DNA of 64,000 nucleotides from Geodermatophilus amargosae (GTDB lineage: Bacteria > Actinomycetota > Actinomycetes > Mycobacteriales > Geodermatophilaceae), in NCBI RefSeq assembly GCF_900116515.1, contig NZ_FPBA01000001.1:186001-250000 (forward strand), given 5' to 3'. Positions 25,630 to 34,678 of the stretch are shown piece after piece. How positions within the stretch are numbered: position 1 is the first letter of the stretch; the number at the start of each line of letters is the position of its first letter. A model generated the notes under the pieces. It ran no database searches. It worked only from the letters and a program-made list of their open reading frames with translations, and was not told the origin of the DNA. A program made the translations under genes and the position numbers.

Positions 25630-26892
25630 TCAGACGAGCGATGCCTCGGCCACCGACGCGGACCTCCTCTCGCCCGCGGAGAAGAGCGGGCGGCCTCCCC
25701 GGTCCCGCTGGTACGTGTCGAGCCAGTCGAGCAACCGGTTGGGTGCGTCCCCCACGGGAGCCGCGCCGATCCGCTCCCGCTCGGCCGGGTACCTCAGCGC
25801 CGGGTCCACCGGGTCGCGGGTCACTGCTTCGATGAAGCGCCGGATGTCCCGGACGTCACGGAGCACGGGGCCAGGGAGGATCGCCAGCAGGTCGGGCACG
25901 TTGAAGCCGCGGGTCGCGGCCAGCAGGTCGGCGTCCGGGAGATAGAAGGCCACCGGCCGGTCGAGGACCAGGTAGTCCACCCAGGCGCTCGAGGTGTCGC
26001 TGATCATGGCCGTGCTGCTGCCGAGCAGTTCGTAGAGCGCCACGCCGGCGTCCCGGAGGTCGGCGCCGGTGAGGACGCGGATGCCGAGGCGCGAGTAGTC
26101 GTCCCGATCCATGGGGTGGGGCTTGACGACCAGGGACACCCCGGGCCGGGACGCGACTTCGTACAGCTCACGCAGGTCAGCGCGGTCGCTGAGCGGTGCG
26201 CCGTCTTCCCACACCAGCCCCTCGGCGTTGCGCCCGACACGGTAGGTGGGCAGCCAGAGCACGAGCGTGCCGGCCGGGTCGAGCCCCAGTCGCCGCCACT
26301 GCTCGTCACTCATCCCCCGGAGCAGCGCGTTGGTGCGAGGGTTGCCTGTCCAGGCGACATCTCGCTCGCGCACACCGAACGTCGCGGCCTTGTACCGGTG
26401 CCACATGCGCGCCCCGGTCACGACGACCGTAGAGCGGATGTCGCCCGCGTGGGTCGTCCCCTTCGGGCCGTCGCCGTGCCACAGGTTGACGACCAGCCTG
26501 CTCCTCGGAGGGGTGACTGCGGTGAAGAACCCGTGGGTGAAGAAGGTCACCTCCGCCGTGACCGCCAGCCAGATCGCCCGCAAGCTCTTCTTGGGTACGA
26601 CCTCGACCCCCGCCAGCGCGTGCCGGGTGACGTGCTGCTGGGCGACCGCGGGGTCCCCGCCGGCGATCCAGAACACCCTGTGCGGATAGCGCCGCGTCAG
26701 GTCGGGCAACAGTTCGACGACGTTGCCCTCGAGCGTCGGCCAGCTGTGCACGACCGCGTGACGGTGGGCGGGCAGAACCCGGAGGAGCACCCAGAACACG
26801 GGACGGGTCCCACGAAGGACCTGGTGTCGGGCTCGCGCGACCCACACGGGGCGCGGCCGGCCGCGACGTCGCCCAGGTGCTTGTAACAGCAT
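25630..26892 (-). CDS. CDP-glycerol/ribitol phosphotransferase family (TagF/TarL-like)
   Basis: 420 residues. The family's C-terminal GT-B motifs are present: NLWHGDGPKGTTH (the catalytic-His loop, usually xxxHGTPxK) near 137, LWLPTYR near 213, KPHPMDRDDY near 262 and the CMP-binding SDTSSAWVDYL near 310. The family transfers glycerol- or ribitol-phosphate from CDP donors in teichoic-acid assembly and in capsules with polyol-phosphate linkers. The CDP-ribitol synthase at 19657 is the obvious donor source. The third codon is TTA (26884-26886), a rare codon very early in the gene. GGAGGTGG precedes the ATG. Confidence 0.88.
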   Translation of the reverse strand: MLLQAPGRRRGRPRPVWVARARHQVLRGTRPVFWVLLRVLPAHRHAVVHSWPTLEGNVVELLPDLTRRYPHRVFWIAGGDPAVAQQHVTRHALAGVEVVPKKSLRAIWLAVTAEVTFFTHGFFTAVTPPRSRLVVNLWHGDGPKGTTHAGDIRSTVVVTGARMWHRYKAATFGVRERDVAWTGNPRTNALLRGMSDEQWRRLGLDPAGTLVLWLPTYRVGRNAEGLVWEDGAPLSDRADLRELYEVASRPGVSLVVKPHPMDRDDYSRLGIRVLTGADLRDAGVALYELLGSSTAMISDTSSAWVDYLVLDRPVAFYLPDADLLAATRGFNVPDLLAILPGPVLRDVRDIRRFIEAVTRDPVDPALRYPAERERIGAAPVGDAPNRLLDWLDTYQRDRGGRPLFSAGERRSASVAEASLV

Positions 26893-26982
26893 GCGGGGTC
26901 CACCTCCGTCGGTACGTTGTCGTGCCGGCCGTCATGCTCGCACCGGTCGAGAACCGGTTGGTGGCTGTTGCTCGCCCCGTGT

Positions 26983-28572
26983 TCAGGAAGGGACGTCGGC
27001 CGCTTCTCGGGGCTGAGGCCGCGCTGCGGGGGCCAGGAAGAGCCCGAGCCCGATCAGGGCCAGGTTGGTGAGGTAGACGGGGCCGTTCGAACCGATCGGC
27101 CCGCGGATGATGCTCAGGCACGCCAGACAGGCGTAGGGGGCCATCAGGGCAGCCCGGGAGCTCAGCCCCGCCGCCCAGTCGAGATCGCTGCGCCGTCCGG
27201 CGCTGGCCAGGACGAACAGCACCAACGTCATCCCCACCGGGCCGAAGTCGAGGTACATCTCGGCGTGGAAGGGGAGGGACAGGTTCGTAAAGGCGTAGCC
27301 GCGGTAGGTGGCCACGTCGATCGACGCCGGTCGCTCCTTCTCGGCCCAGACGGACCGTGGGACGAAGTAGAGGGCACCGGAGATCGTGTAGGTGCCTCCG
27401 GAGTGCCCCCGGGCGTCGACGAACTCGACGGTGTTGATGGCCTGCTGGAACCCGTCGAAGTCCGCCCCGGCCAGGAACTCTAGTCCCTGGGTCTCGGTCT
27501 GGGTCGTACCGCGGAAGGCGTTCGCGGCCGGGTAGACCACGAGGGTCGCCACGAGCAGGACTGCGGCCATCCGAACCCCCGCCCAGCCCGAGCGCGGGCG
27601 CAGGACGAGCAGGATGAGACAGCCGAGTGCAGCGGCGCTCAGCGCGCGGGTGTTGACGAAGGGGTTGGCGAGGACGACGACCAGCGTCAACCCGAGGACC
27701 AGGAGGGTGATGTCGACCGCGTGGACCTCGCCCCACCCGGATCCCCGGCGTTGGTTGAGCACCCGGATGAGAACCAGGTAGCAGCCCGCCGTGGCCAGCG
27801 CCCCGGGCAGAGTGCTGACCAGGGCGATTTTGAGGCCTCCTACCTCTTGGAGTGAGAGGCCCTGCGCGAGGAGGGTCGCCGTCCGCTCGGCCCGGGTGCT
27901 GAACATCCCCGCCAGGCCGCCGCCCGCGGAGATCGCGCCCGGCGCGAGGGCCAGGCAGGTGAGCAAGTAGCCGACACAAATCCATCGAGGCGGATCGAGC
28001 GGCGCCGCGGGGGCAGGTCCGGTGGCGGCCCGGATGGCTGCACCGGGACGGAAGAAGCCCACGTACAGGGTGGCCGTGGCGAGGACGAGCAGCAGCAGGG
28101 CGGTCGTCGTGTATGGGCCGACCAGGACGGCGTCGTCCCGCCAGGCGGCCCGCCCGGTGGCGAGCTGGTAGGTGGGGGCGACCCCCAGCCAGGAGAAGGT
28201 GAAGACGAAGGTCACCAGGGCGATGGGCCGCAGGCCCGGGTGCGCGCTGCGGGCGATGCCCGCCGCCGAGATGGCGGCCTGCAGGGCACACAGCGTCGCC
28301 TGCAGCGGTGGGAGCGTGATGAGCAGGGGGAGCAGGACGATGAGGGCCACGGACGCCCCGAGCAGGGAGACCGCGCCGAAGAGGCCGGCCCTCGCCGTGG
28401 CGGACGGGGCCGCCGCCCCGTCGGGGACCACGGCGCCGGCCTCCGCGGAGGGCGAGACGGGCACCGTGGTGATCGTCGCGGGCGGCTCGGCGCGCTGTCG
28501 TGTCGTCGCGCCGGAGCGCGGGACCGACGCCGCGGTCGTCCTCGCGGGCGGCTCGGCGCGGTGTCTTGCCAT
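26983..28572 (-). CDS. O-antigen polymerase-like polytopic membrane protein (Wzy-like)
   Basis: 529 residues from the ATG at 28572, which overlaps the upstream stop as TGATG; a longer frame to 28647 is unlikely. After a 60-residue hydrophilic, Arg/Ala-rich N-terminus come about 11 membrane helices. One long outer loop holds GSNGP and the GTTQTETQGLEFLAGADFDG segment. Large polytopic proteins with one long periplasm-side loop next to a flippase are usually Wzy polymerases. Sequence conservation in that group is weak, so topology and context carry the call. It would polymerise the repeat unit flipped by the product of the gene at 21081. Confidence 0.7.
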   Translation of the reverse strand: MARHRAEPPARTTAASVPRSGATTRQRAEPPATITTVPVSPSAEAGAVVPDGAAAPSATARAGLFGAVSLLGASVALIVLLPLLITLPPLQATLCALQAAISAAGIARSAHPGLRPIALVTFVFTFSWLGVAPTYQLATGRAAWRDDAVLVGPYTTTALLLLVLATATLYVGFFRPGAAIRAATGPAPAAPLDPPRWICVGYLLTCLALAPGAISAGGGLAGMFSTRAERTATLLAQGLSLQEVGGLKIALVSTLPGALATAGCYLVLIRVLNQRRGSGWGEVHAVDITLLVLGLTLVVVLANPFVNTRALSAAALGCLILLVLRPRSGWAGVRMAAVLLVATLVVYPAANAFRGTTQTETQGLEFLAGADFDGFQQAINTVEFVDARGHSGGTYTISGALYFVPRSVWAEKERPASIDVATYRGYAFTNLSLPFHAEMYLDFGPVGMTLVLFVLASAGRRSDLDWAAGLSSRAALMAPYACLACLSIIRGPIGSNGPVYLTNLALIGLGLFLAPAARPQPREAADVPS

Positions 28573-29594
28573 CACGCCTCCCGGGCGAACGCCGCGATGA
28601 CGTCCGCGCTCGCCTCCCAGCTGAAACGCGTGGGCGGGACGGGGCATCCGGCCGGACGCACCGGCTCGTATAGAGCCGCCTGCAGCGCCCGGGTGATGTC
28701 CTGGACCTCATCGGGCCGGAAGTAGCGCACGGAGTCACCGGCCACCCAGCGGAATGCGGGGATGTCCGAGACGGCCAGGCGCCCACCTGCGGTCAGTGCC
28801 TCGACGACCGGGAGGCCGAAGCCCTCGTCGAGACTGGGGACCACGACCGCGGTCGCCGTGGCGTACAGCGATGCCAGCCCGGGGTCGTCCACGTAGCCGA
28901 TCCAGTGGACTTGCGGCGTGGGCCCGACCGCAGCCTCGGCGAAGACGGCCGACCCGCCGCCGGCGATTACCAGCGGGAACGTCGCCCGCACGGCAGCCGG
29001 CAGGGCCTGGTACGCCTCGACGAGGCGGCCGAAGTTCTTGCGCGGGTCGAGGCTCCCCACCGCGAAGAGGAAGCCCTCCACACCGGGGGCGTCGAGCACG
29101 GCCCGCACCGCGTCGGGCAGGGCAGCGCCCGACGCGCGCCGGAACACCTCGCTGGGGGCGTTGGGCGCGACGGTCACCCGCGCGCGGGGGTACAGCCGGC
29201 GGAGCTCCCGCGCCACGGGTTCGCTGACGGCGACCAACCCGCCGGCGGTGCGCAACTGGGCGGTCAGGACGGGTGCGTGCGTCCGGACGTAGCGGGCGGA
29301 GTACCACTCGGGGTGCTGCAGGACGAACAGGTCGTGCACGACGACGGTGTGCCGTCGGGCGACCACCGGGCTGCGGGAGGTCATGGACACGAGGTCGCCG
29401 CGGAGGCTCCGGGCGGGCAGGGCGGTGTGGGCCCAGAGATGGGACAGCGCCGCCCGCGAGCGGACGGCCGGCGGCGGGCGCAGCAGCCGGCCGGAGTGCC
29501 GCCGGACGAGTTCCGCCGACACCTCCGTCGCGTAGCGCTGCTGGCCCGTGACCCGCTGGCCCACGAAGGCGCCGTTGACAAGGAGCTCAGGCAC
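28572..29594 (-). CDS. glycosyltransferase family 4 (mannosyltransferase-like)
   Basis: 340 residues. The N-terminal acceptor loop is LLVNGAFVGQRVTGQQRYA. The C-terminal domain has FLFAVGSLDPRKNFGRLVEAY near 178, LVIAGGGSAVF, VHWIGYVDDPGLASLYATA and the donor site VVVPSLDEGFGLPVVEALTAGG, which matches the EX7E motif exactly (E-GFGLPVV-E). This is the classic WbaZ/MtfB-type mannosyl/rhamnosyl transferase pattern. The GTG start overlaps the upstream GT4 gene by eight bases and the stop overlaps the polymerase start, so three genes are coupled in one transcript. Confidence 0.9.
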   Translation of the reverse strand: MPELLVNGAFVGQRVTGQQRYATEVSAELVRRHSGRLLRPPPAVRSRAALSHLWAHTALPARSLRGDLVSMTSRSPVVARRHTVVVHDLFVLQHPEWYSARYVRTHAPVLTAQLRTAGGLVAVSEPVARELRRLYPRARVTVAPNAPSEVFRRASGAALPDAVRAVLDAPGVEGFLFAVGSLDPRKNFGRLVEAYQALPAAVRATFPLVIAGGGSAVFAEAAVGPTPQVHWIGYVDDPGLASLYATATAVVVPSLDEGFGLPVVEALTAGGRLAVSDIPAFRWVAGDSVRYFRPDEVQDITRALQAALYEPVRPAGCPVPPTRFSWEASADVIAAFAREA

Positions 29595-30756
29595 GGGTCA
29601 CCAGCCCGTCGGCGTCGGCCCGTCGTCCCGCGTCGGCGGATGCAGCCGCTGCGGCGACCAGCCCGCCCATCGCCCGGGAGAAGTGCTCGACGCTGAAGGT
29701 CTCCCCGCTCTCCCTCACGTCCTCGAGGTCGAGGGGCTGGTCCCGCAGCTGGTCGAGCGCGCGGTCGAGCGCCGCCGCGTCCTCGCTCTCCACGAAGACG
29801 GCGTTCCGGCCGGGTGTGCAGGTGGCCAGGTACCCGCCGGCCCGGAGGGCCACTGCCGGCGTCCCGAACTGGAAGGCCTCGATGGGGACGAGCCCCAGGT
29901 CTTCCTGCGCGACACACACCACGGCCCGAGCGTGCTGATACAGCCAGCGGAGCTGCGCATCGGACACGCGACCGACCTCGAGGACGTGCTGATCCGTGAC
30001 CGGACGTGCGGTGCCACCGACGACGACCAGCTGCTCCTGGCGGCGGCTGCTGAAAACCGACGTCACGAGGTCCAGGTTCTTGTACCCGCGCGGGCGCGCG
30101 ACGGTCAGACAGAAGTCCGTACCCACACCCTCCACCGGCTCCTGGGGGCCGTCGGGGCCCAGCCCCGGGGGTGGGATGACAACGGGTGCGTCCATCCCGT
30201 AGGCGCGCCTGATGCGACGGGCCGTCACCGGACCGTTGGCCACGACGACCGCGGCCGACCGCATGCGCTGGCGATCGACGATTCCCAGTGGACTGAGCAG
30301 GAGACGCAGGATCCGGCGGAGCCACCTGGGCGCGTCGCGGAAGTAGTCGTCGGGCTCGTACAGCCAGCGGGCCGGGGTGTGGCAGTACAGGACCCGGGGA
30401 GCGCGGCCGCGCATCCAGTGCGCCCAGCCGCTGGTGCTGGCCACCACGACGCCGTCGTGGACGGTGTGGAGCAGGAACGCGAGCCCCGCGAGGGGCCCCA
30501 GCGCCGCGCGCCTGGCCGCGAGCGGGCGGGGAAGCCACGGCAACAGCTGACGAACGGACAGCCGGCCGACCTCTGGGAACGTCTCCGACGGCAGGAAGGC
30601 CGAGGTGGTGACGGCGCCTCCGCCGAGGGTCTCGGCCAGCAGGACGGCGACGCGCTCGGCACCGCCGCGCTGGGTGAAGTAGTCGTGCGCGACCGTCACC
30701 TTCGTGTGGCCGGCGCCGTCCCGTCCGTCGTCCCGTCCCCCGTGCCGTTGCTCCAT
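29587..30756 (-). CDS. glycosyltransferase family 4 (GT-B)
   Basis: 389 residues from the ATG at 30756, which has GAGG eight bases upstream. The N-terminal domain opens VTVAHDYFTQRGGAERVA, the acceptor loop of GT4 enzymes. The segment VLYCHTPARWLYEP near 118 is typical of WbaZ-like proteins. The C-terminal part has FCLTVARPRGYKNLDL near 235 and the donor motif CVAQEDLGLVPIEAFQFGTPAV (E-DLGLVPI-E). It is the first gene of the minus-strand block 22.6-30.8 kb and is divergent from the Wzz/kinase gene, so it sits next to the block's promoter. Confidence 0.88.
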   Translation of the reverse strand: MEQRHGGRDDGRDGAGHTKVTVAHDYFTQRGGAERVAVLLAETLGGGAVTTSAFLPSETFPEVGRLSVRQLLPWLPRPLAARRAALGPLAGLAFLLHTVHDGVVVASTSGWAHWMRGRAPRVLYCHTPARWLYEPDDYFRDAPRWLRRILRLLLSPLGIVDRQRMRSAAVVVANGPVTARRIRRAYGMDAPVVIPPPGLGPDGPQEPVEGVGTDFCLTVARPRGYKNLDLVTSVFSSRRQEQLVVVGGTARPVTDQHVLEVGRVSDAQLRWLYQHARAVVCVAQEDLGLVPIEAFQFGTPAVALRAGGYLATCTPGRNAVFVESEDAAALDRALDQLRDQPLDLEDVRESGETFSVEHFSRAMGGLVAAAAASADAGRRADADGLVTRA

Positions 30757-30909
30757 GGCGCCATCCTCACCCCGGCGTGACCACGAAGCACAGATATCTC
30801 GGCGGGAGCGCTCCGCACGGGGTAGCCGCATCCGGAGGAGCGTCCGGCGACGCGCCCCCCGCCGGGGGGAGCGCCGTCCGATCGGGGCGTCAACGGGGCA
30901 GGAATCACC

Positions 30910-30915
30910 TATTGT
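30910..30915 (+). promoter_or_regulatory. candidate -10 box upstream of the Wzz/BY-kinase gene
   Basis: TATTGT lies 54 bases before the ATG at 30970, in the 213-base divergent gap. A weak -35 (GTCAAC, 30889-30894) stands 15 bases upstream. Spacing is slightly short, so this is tentative. Confidence 0.4.
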
Positions 30916-30969
30916 CCCCCCGAGATCAGCGGCCGGCTGGACGGCGAGCCGCCGGACGGACGGGACGGC

Positions 30970-32334
30970 ATGAACCTGCGACACGTGCTGAGCGCGATCC
31001 GTGCGCACTGGTGGATGCCCCTGCTGGGGGTCCTCCTCGCCACCGGATCGGCCTTCGCCATCACGCAGCTGCAGACGCCCCTGTACACCTCCTCGACGCA
31101 GTTGTTCGTGTCCACGACCGCTGCGACGTCGTCAGCCGACGCCTTCCAGGGAGGCCAGTTCTCCCAGCAGCGCGCGGCGTCCTACGCGCGGCTCGCCGCC
31201 GGCGAGGAGCTCGCCGGTCGCGTGGTCGGCCGGCTCGGCCTGGACCTCTCGCCCGGCGCGGTGGCCTCCGAGATCACCGCCACCGCCCTGCCGGGGACGG
31301 TGCTCATCGACGTCGGCGTCACCGACGAGTCCCCCGAGCGGGCGCAGGCGATCGCCGAGGCGGTCGGCGCCGAGTTCCCGGCGCTGGTCCGGGAGCTCGA
31401 GACCCCGTCGACCGGAGGCGACCCGCTGGTCCGGATCACGGTGACCGACGTCCCGGAGATCCCGCAGTCGCCCAGCTCGCCCAACCGCGACCAGAACCTG
31501 GCGCTGGGAGTGCTCGTCGGCGCCCTCCTGGGAGCCCTGGCTGCTGTCGCGCGCCGACAGCTGGACCGGTCGGTCAAGGACCCCGGGGAGGCAGCCGCGC
31601 TGGCCGGCGTCCCGGTCATCGGTACCGTGCTGCGCGACCACGCTCTCGAGCGGGCTCACATCGCCGAGCGGACGGGGCCGGGGCGCGCCGCGGAGGACTT
31701 CCGGCTCCTGCGCACGAACCTGCAGTTCCTCTCCGTGGACGAGCCGCCGCGGGTCATCATGGTGACGAGTGCCGTGCCCTCGGAGGGCAAGACGACCGCG
31801 GTGGTCAACCTCGCCCTCGCCCTCACCGAGGTAGGGCGGAGCGTGATCGTGCTCGAGGCCGACCTCCGCCGCCCGAAGGTGACCCGGTACCTCGGCATGG
31901 TCGGCGGCGTCGGGCTGACCAACGTGCTCGCCGGCACCGCCGATCTCGACGAGGTGGTGCAGTCGTACGGCGACGGGTCGCTCTCGGTCATCGGTGCCGG
32001 GCCGACGCCGCCCAACCCGGGGGAGCTGCTGGCCTCCGCGGGGATGGCCAGCTTGCTCGACAAACTGCGCGCCGCCTACGACTACGTCCTCGTCGACGCG
32101 CCTCCGCTCCTGCCCGTCGCCGACGCCGTCGGCTTGTCGGTCCTGGTCGACGGCGTGGTCCTGTCGGTCCGTTACGGCAGCACCCGCAAGGAGCAGTTCC
32201 GCCAGGCCGCGGTGACTCTGCAGCGCGTCGGCGCACGGACCCTCGGGGTCGTTCTCAACATCGTCCCGCCCAAGGCGGGGACCGCTCGGGCCCGGTACGC
32301 ATACGGCTACGGAGGAGACACCCCACCTGCGTGA
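30970..32334 (+). CDS. polysaccharide co-polymerase with tyrosine-kinase domain (Wzz/BY-kinase)
   Basis: 454 residues. The N-terminal Wzz domain has helices at 16-31 and near 180-197 flanking an outer region with the PEIPQSPSSPN motif before the second helix. The C-terminal half is a bacterial tyrosine kinase of the CpsD/Wzc type: Walker A SAVPSEGKTTA near 268, Walker A' IVLEADLRRPK near 294 and Walker B YVLVDAPPLLP near 372. A tyrosine cluster (RARYAYGYGG) ends the chain and is the likely autophosphorylation site. It sets chain length in Wzx/Wzy systems. The two low-molecular-weight phosphatases downstream would reverse the phosphorylation. Confidence 0.93.
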   Translation: MNLRHVLSAIRAHWWMPLLGVLLATGSAFAITQLQTPLYTSSTQLFVSTTAATSSADAFQGGQFSQQRAASYARLAAGEELAGRVVGRLGLDLSPGAVASEITATALPGTVLIDVGVTDESPERAQAIAEAVGAEFPALVRELETPSTGGDPLVRITVTDVPEIPQSPSSPNRDQNLALGVLVGALLGALAAVARRQLDRSVKDPGEAAALAGVPVIGTVLRDHALERAHIAERTGPGRAAEDFRLLRTNLQFLSVDEPPRVIMVTSAVPSEGKTTAVVNLALALTEVGRSVIVLEADLRRPKVTRYLGMVGGVGLTNVLAGTADLDEVVQSYGDGSLSVIGAGPTPPNPGELLASAGMASLLDKLRAAYDYVLVDAPPLLPVADAVGLSVLVDGVVLSVRYGSTRKEQFRQAAVTLQRVGARTLGVVLNIVPPKAGTARARYAYGYGGDTPPA

Positions 32335-32371
32335 TCCGCTGATTGCGGAGGGTGAGGAAATCGACTTCAGT

Positions 32372-32393
32372 GTGTGATCGTTCCTGCTAGACC
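32372..32393 (+). promoter_or_regulatory. promoter-like element shared with a second sugar-transferase locus
   Basis: GTGTGATCGTT (32372-32382) followed after five bases by TAGACC. The same 11-mer with one change (GTGTGATTGTT) occurs at 35358, four bases before TACCTT, upstream of the degraded sugar-transferase gene. Both precede related genes, which suggests a common promoter or operator. Confidence 0.4.
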
Positions 32394-32505
32394 ATGGTCT
32401 TGGTTGGGTGCAACCGGTAACTTCCGCCTCGCGCGCATCGGACACCCAGTCCGGCCGGAATGCCGACGGCACGTCATGCGCGAAGGCTGCACGGGGGTCC
32501 AGCTG

Positions 32506-34017
32506 ATGGCGATGCTCGACGTACGTGACGGAGTGATCCGTCATCTGGTGCCACCCGGAGGTGGCTGGACGCGCTTCGCCGGGCGGCTGCGCGGCGAGGG
32601 GACGCAGGCCCGACGCGCGTGGCAGGCGGGGTACCTCCGCTGGACCGTGGCCGGTGACGCCGTCTGCGCCGCTGTCGCCGGGCTGGTCGGCTACCTGGTC
32701 CGTTTCGGGCCCGGAGCGCAGGACCCGACCGCCGCATCCGTGTGGTTGGCCGCCCTCCTGCCGCTCGTCTGGGTGGGCGCGATGCTGGTCGCTCGCGCCT
32801 ACGAGGAGCGCTTCTTCTGGATCGGAGCCGAGGAGTTCCGCCGGGTCTCCTTCGCCGCTGTCATGTTGCTGGCGGCCGTGGGCACGGTCTCCTGGGCGCT
32901 GGACCTCCAGGTCGCGCGAGGCCTGGTCGTCGTCGCCCTCCCGTCGAGCGCGGTCCTGACGTTGGCGCAGCGCTTCCTCCACCGGCACTGGCTGCACCGA
33001 CAGCGCGCGGCCGGACGGTTCCAACAGACGACGCTCCTAGTCGGGCACCGCAGCGGCGTCGCCGCGCTCGACGAGCAGATCGAGCGCGAGGCCTGCCACG
33101 GCTACCGGGTCATCGGGTGCTGTCTGCCGGCCGACGGCCGGACCTGGCGCGCGGACGCCTTCAACGGTCTGCCGGTGCTCGGTGACCTGACTCAGGTGCC
33201 CAAGGTGGTGAAGTCCTACGGGGTCGACACCGTCGCCGTGCTGCCCTGCCCGGAGATGGACGGCCCGGAGCTGCGCCGGCTGGGCTGGGCGCTCGAGGAC
33301 ACCGACGCGGAGCTGCTGCTCGCCCCCGCGGTGACGGACGTCGTGGGGCCGCGAGTCCGCATCCGACCGGTCAGCGGCCTGCCGCTGCTGCACGTGGAGC
33401 GACCCGAGCTGCGTGGTGTCCGACGTCTCGCCAAGGACGTCTTCGACGTCACGGCCGCAATCGTCGGCGTCCTCCTGCTGGCGCCGGTACTCCTCGTCAT
33501 CGCCGCTGCTGTCAAGCTCACCAGCCCCGGCCCCGTGTTCTTCCGGCAGGAGCGGATAGGACGCGACGGCCGGACCTTCCGGATGCTCAAGTTCCGCAGC
33601 ATGGTGGTCGACGCGGACCGCATGGTCGACGCGCTCGGGGCCGTCAGCGACGGCAACGGCGTCCTCTTCAAGAAGAAGGACGACCCGCGGGTCACCCGCA
33701 TCGGTCGGGTGCTGCGCCGGTACTCGCTTGACGAGGTGCCGCAGCTGTTCAACGTGCTCAAGGGCGAGATGTCGCTCGTCGGTCCCCGCCCGCCGCTGCA
33801 GAGCGAGGTCGAGCGCTACGGCTCGGACATGCACCGGCGGTTCCTCGTCAAGCCGGGTCTGACCGGACTGTGGCAGGTCAGTGGACGTTCGGACCTGTCC
33901 TGGGACGACTCCGTGCGCATCGACGTCCGATACGTTGAGAACTGGTCGCTGACGTTCGACTTCATGATCCTCTGGAAGACGGTGGGCGCCGTCCTCCGTG
34001 GCTCCGGGGCCTATTGA
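32506..34017 (+). CDS. exopolysaccharide polyprenyl glycosylphosphotransferase (initiating enzyme)
   Basis: About 503 residues; the start is uncertain among ATG codons at 32476, 32506 and 32512. Four N-terminal helices are followed by a CoA-binding-like domain (TTLLVGHRSGVAALDEQ). The catalytic sugar-transferase domain of about 200 residues comes last. It has KDVFDVTAAIVGVLLL, SPGPVFFRQERIG, MLKFRSMVVDAD, DEVPQLFNVLKGEMSLVGPRPP and KPGLTGLWQVSGRSDLSW. It moves a hexose-1-phosphate from a nucleotide sugar to undecaprenyl phosphate, the first step of repeat-unit assembly. The catalytic DE pair is intact. Its stop overlaps the phosphatase start. Confidence 0.93.
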   Translation: MAMLDVRDGVIRHLVPPGGGWTRFAGRLRGEGTQARRAWQAGYLRWTVAGDAVCAAVAGLVGYLVRFGPGAQDPTAASVWLAALLPLVWVGAMLVARAYEERFFWIGAEEFRRVSFAAVMLLAAVGTVSWALDLQVARGLVVVALPSSAVLTLAQRFLHRHWLHRQRAAGRFQQTTLLVGHRSGVAALDEQIEREACHGYRVIGCCLPADGRTWRADAFNGLPVLGDLTQVPKVVKSYGVDTVAVLPCPEMDGPELRRLGWALEDTDAELLLAPAVTDVVGPRVRIRPVSGLPLLHVERPELRGVRRLAKDVFDVTAAIVGVLLLAPVLLVIAAAVKLTSPGPVFFRQERIGRDGRTFRMLKFRSMVVDADRMVDALGAVSDGNGVLFKKKDDPRVTRIGRVLRRYSLDEVPQLFNVLKGEMSLVGPRPPLQSEVERYGSDMHRRFLVKPGLTGLWQVSGRSDLSWDDSVRIDVRYVENWSLTFDFMILWKTVGAVLRGSGAY

Positions 34018-34658
34018 CCGACCAGGATGGCAGGGTGCCCCTCCGCCGGTCGCCCGCGACAGAGCTCACCGTCCTGCTGGTGTGCACGGGCAACATTTGC
34101 CGCTCGGCCCTTGCCGAGCGTCTCGGCCGGGCGTACCTGGACGAAGCGTTCGGCGGGCGTACCAGTGAGATCCGGCTACGCAGCGCCGGCACGCATGCCG
34201 TTGTCGGTTCGAGCATGCACCCCGACAGCGCGCGGGTCCTGTTAAGCCTGGGCGGAGACCCGACGGGGTTCCGGGCGCGACTCCTGCGCCAGGAGCTCAT
34301 CGGTGACGCGGACCTGGTGCTCACGATGACCCGGGCCCACCGGCGGGACGTGCTCACCCTGGCGCCGCGAGCGTTGTCCCGGACCTTCACCTTGCGGGAG
34401 GCTGCCGACCTGGTCGGGCAGATCCCCGAGGACGTCGACTTCCGGGGTGATGGGCTTGCCCAGCGCGCCCGCGCCCTCGTTCTCGAAATGCACCGACTGC
34501 GGTCGCGACGACACGGCGGCCCGGAGGACGACGTCTACGACCCCATCGGGGGGCCGCTCACCGAGCACCTGCAGGCCGGGGAAGCCGTCGCGGAGGCGCT
34601 GTTGCCCCTGCTGGCCCGCGTCGTCGCGCTGGCGGGGGAGCAGCCCGCCTCGCGATGA
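34014..34658 (+). CDS. low-molecular-weight protein-tyrosine phosphatase
   Basis: 214 residues from a TTG overlapping the previous stop (TTGA); a GTG at 34035 would give a shorter N-terminus. The P-loop [13 protein letters not shown] holds the CX5R(S) catalytic signature near residue 23. The general-acid aspartate is in DVYDPIGGP near 177. The family dephosphorylates BY-kinases of polysaccharide assembly. By position it would act on the tyrosine cluster of the Wzz/kinase two genes upstream. One leucine codon is TTA (34242-34244). It is convergent with a second phosphatase 20 bases away. Confidence 0.9.
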   Translation: MTDQDGRVPLRRSPATELTVLLVCTGNICRSALAERLGRAYLDEAFGGRTSEIRLRSAGTHAVVGSSMHPDSARVLLSLGGDPTGFRARLLRQELIGDADLVLTMTRAHRRDVLTLAPRALSRTFTLREAADLVGQIPEDVDFRGDGLAQRARALVLEMHRLRSRRHGGPEDDVYDPIGGPLTEHLQAGEAVAEALLPLLARVVALAGEQPASR

Positions 34659-34678
34659 CCGGGGGCGGTGTGAGGTCC

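Noticed and set aside
26306..28786. An 826-residue open frame on the minus strand
   Set aside because: It overlaps the TagF-like and Wzy-like genes in another frame and is rich in Arg, Pro and Gly without any family motif. It is a GC-driven shadow.
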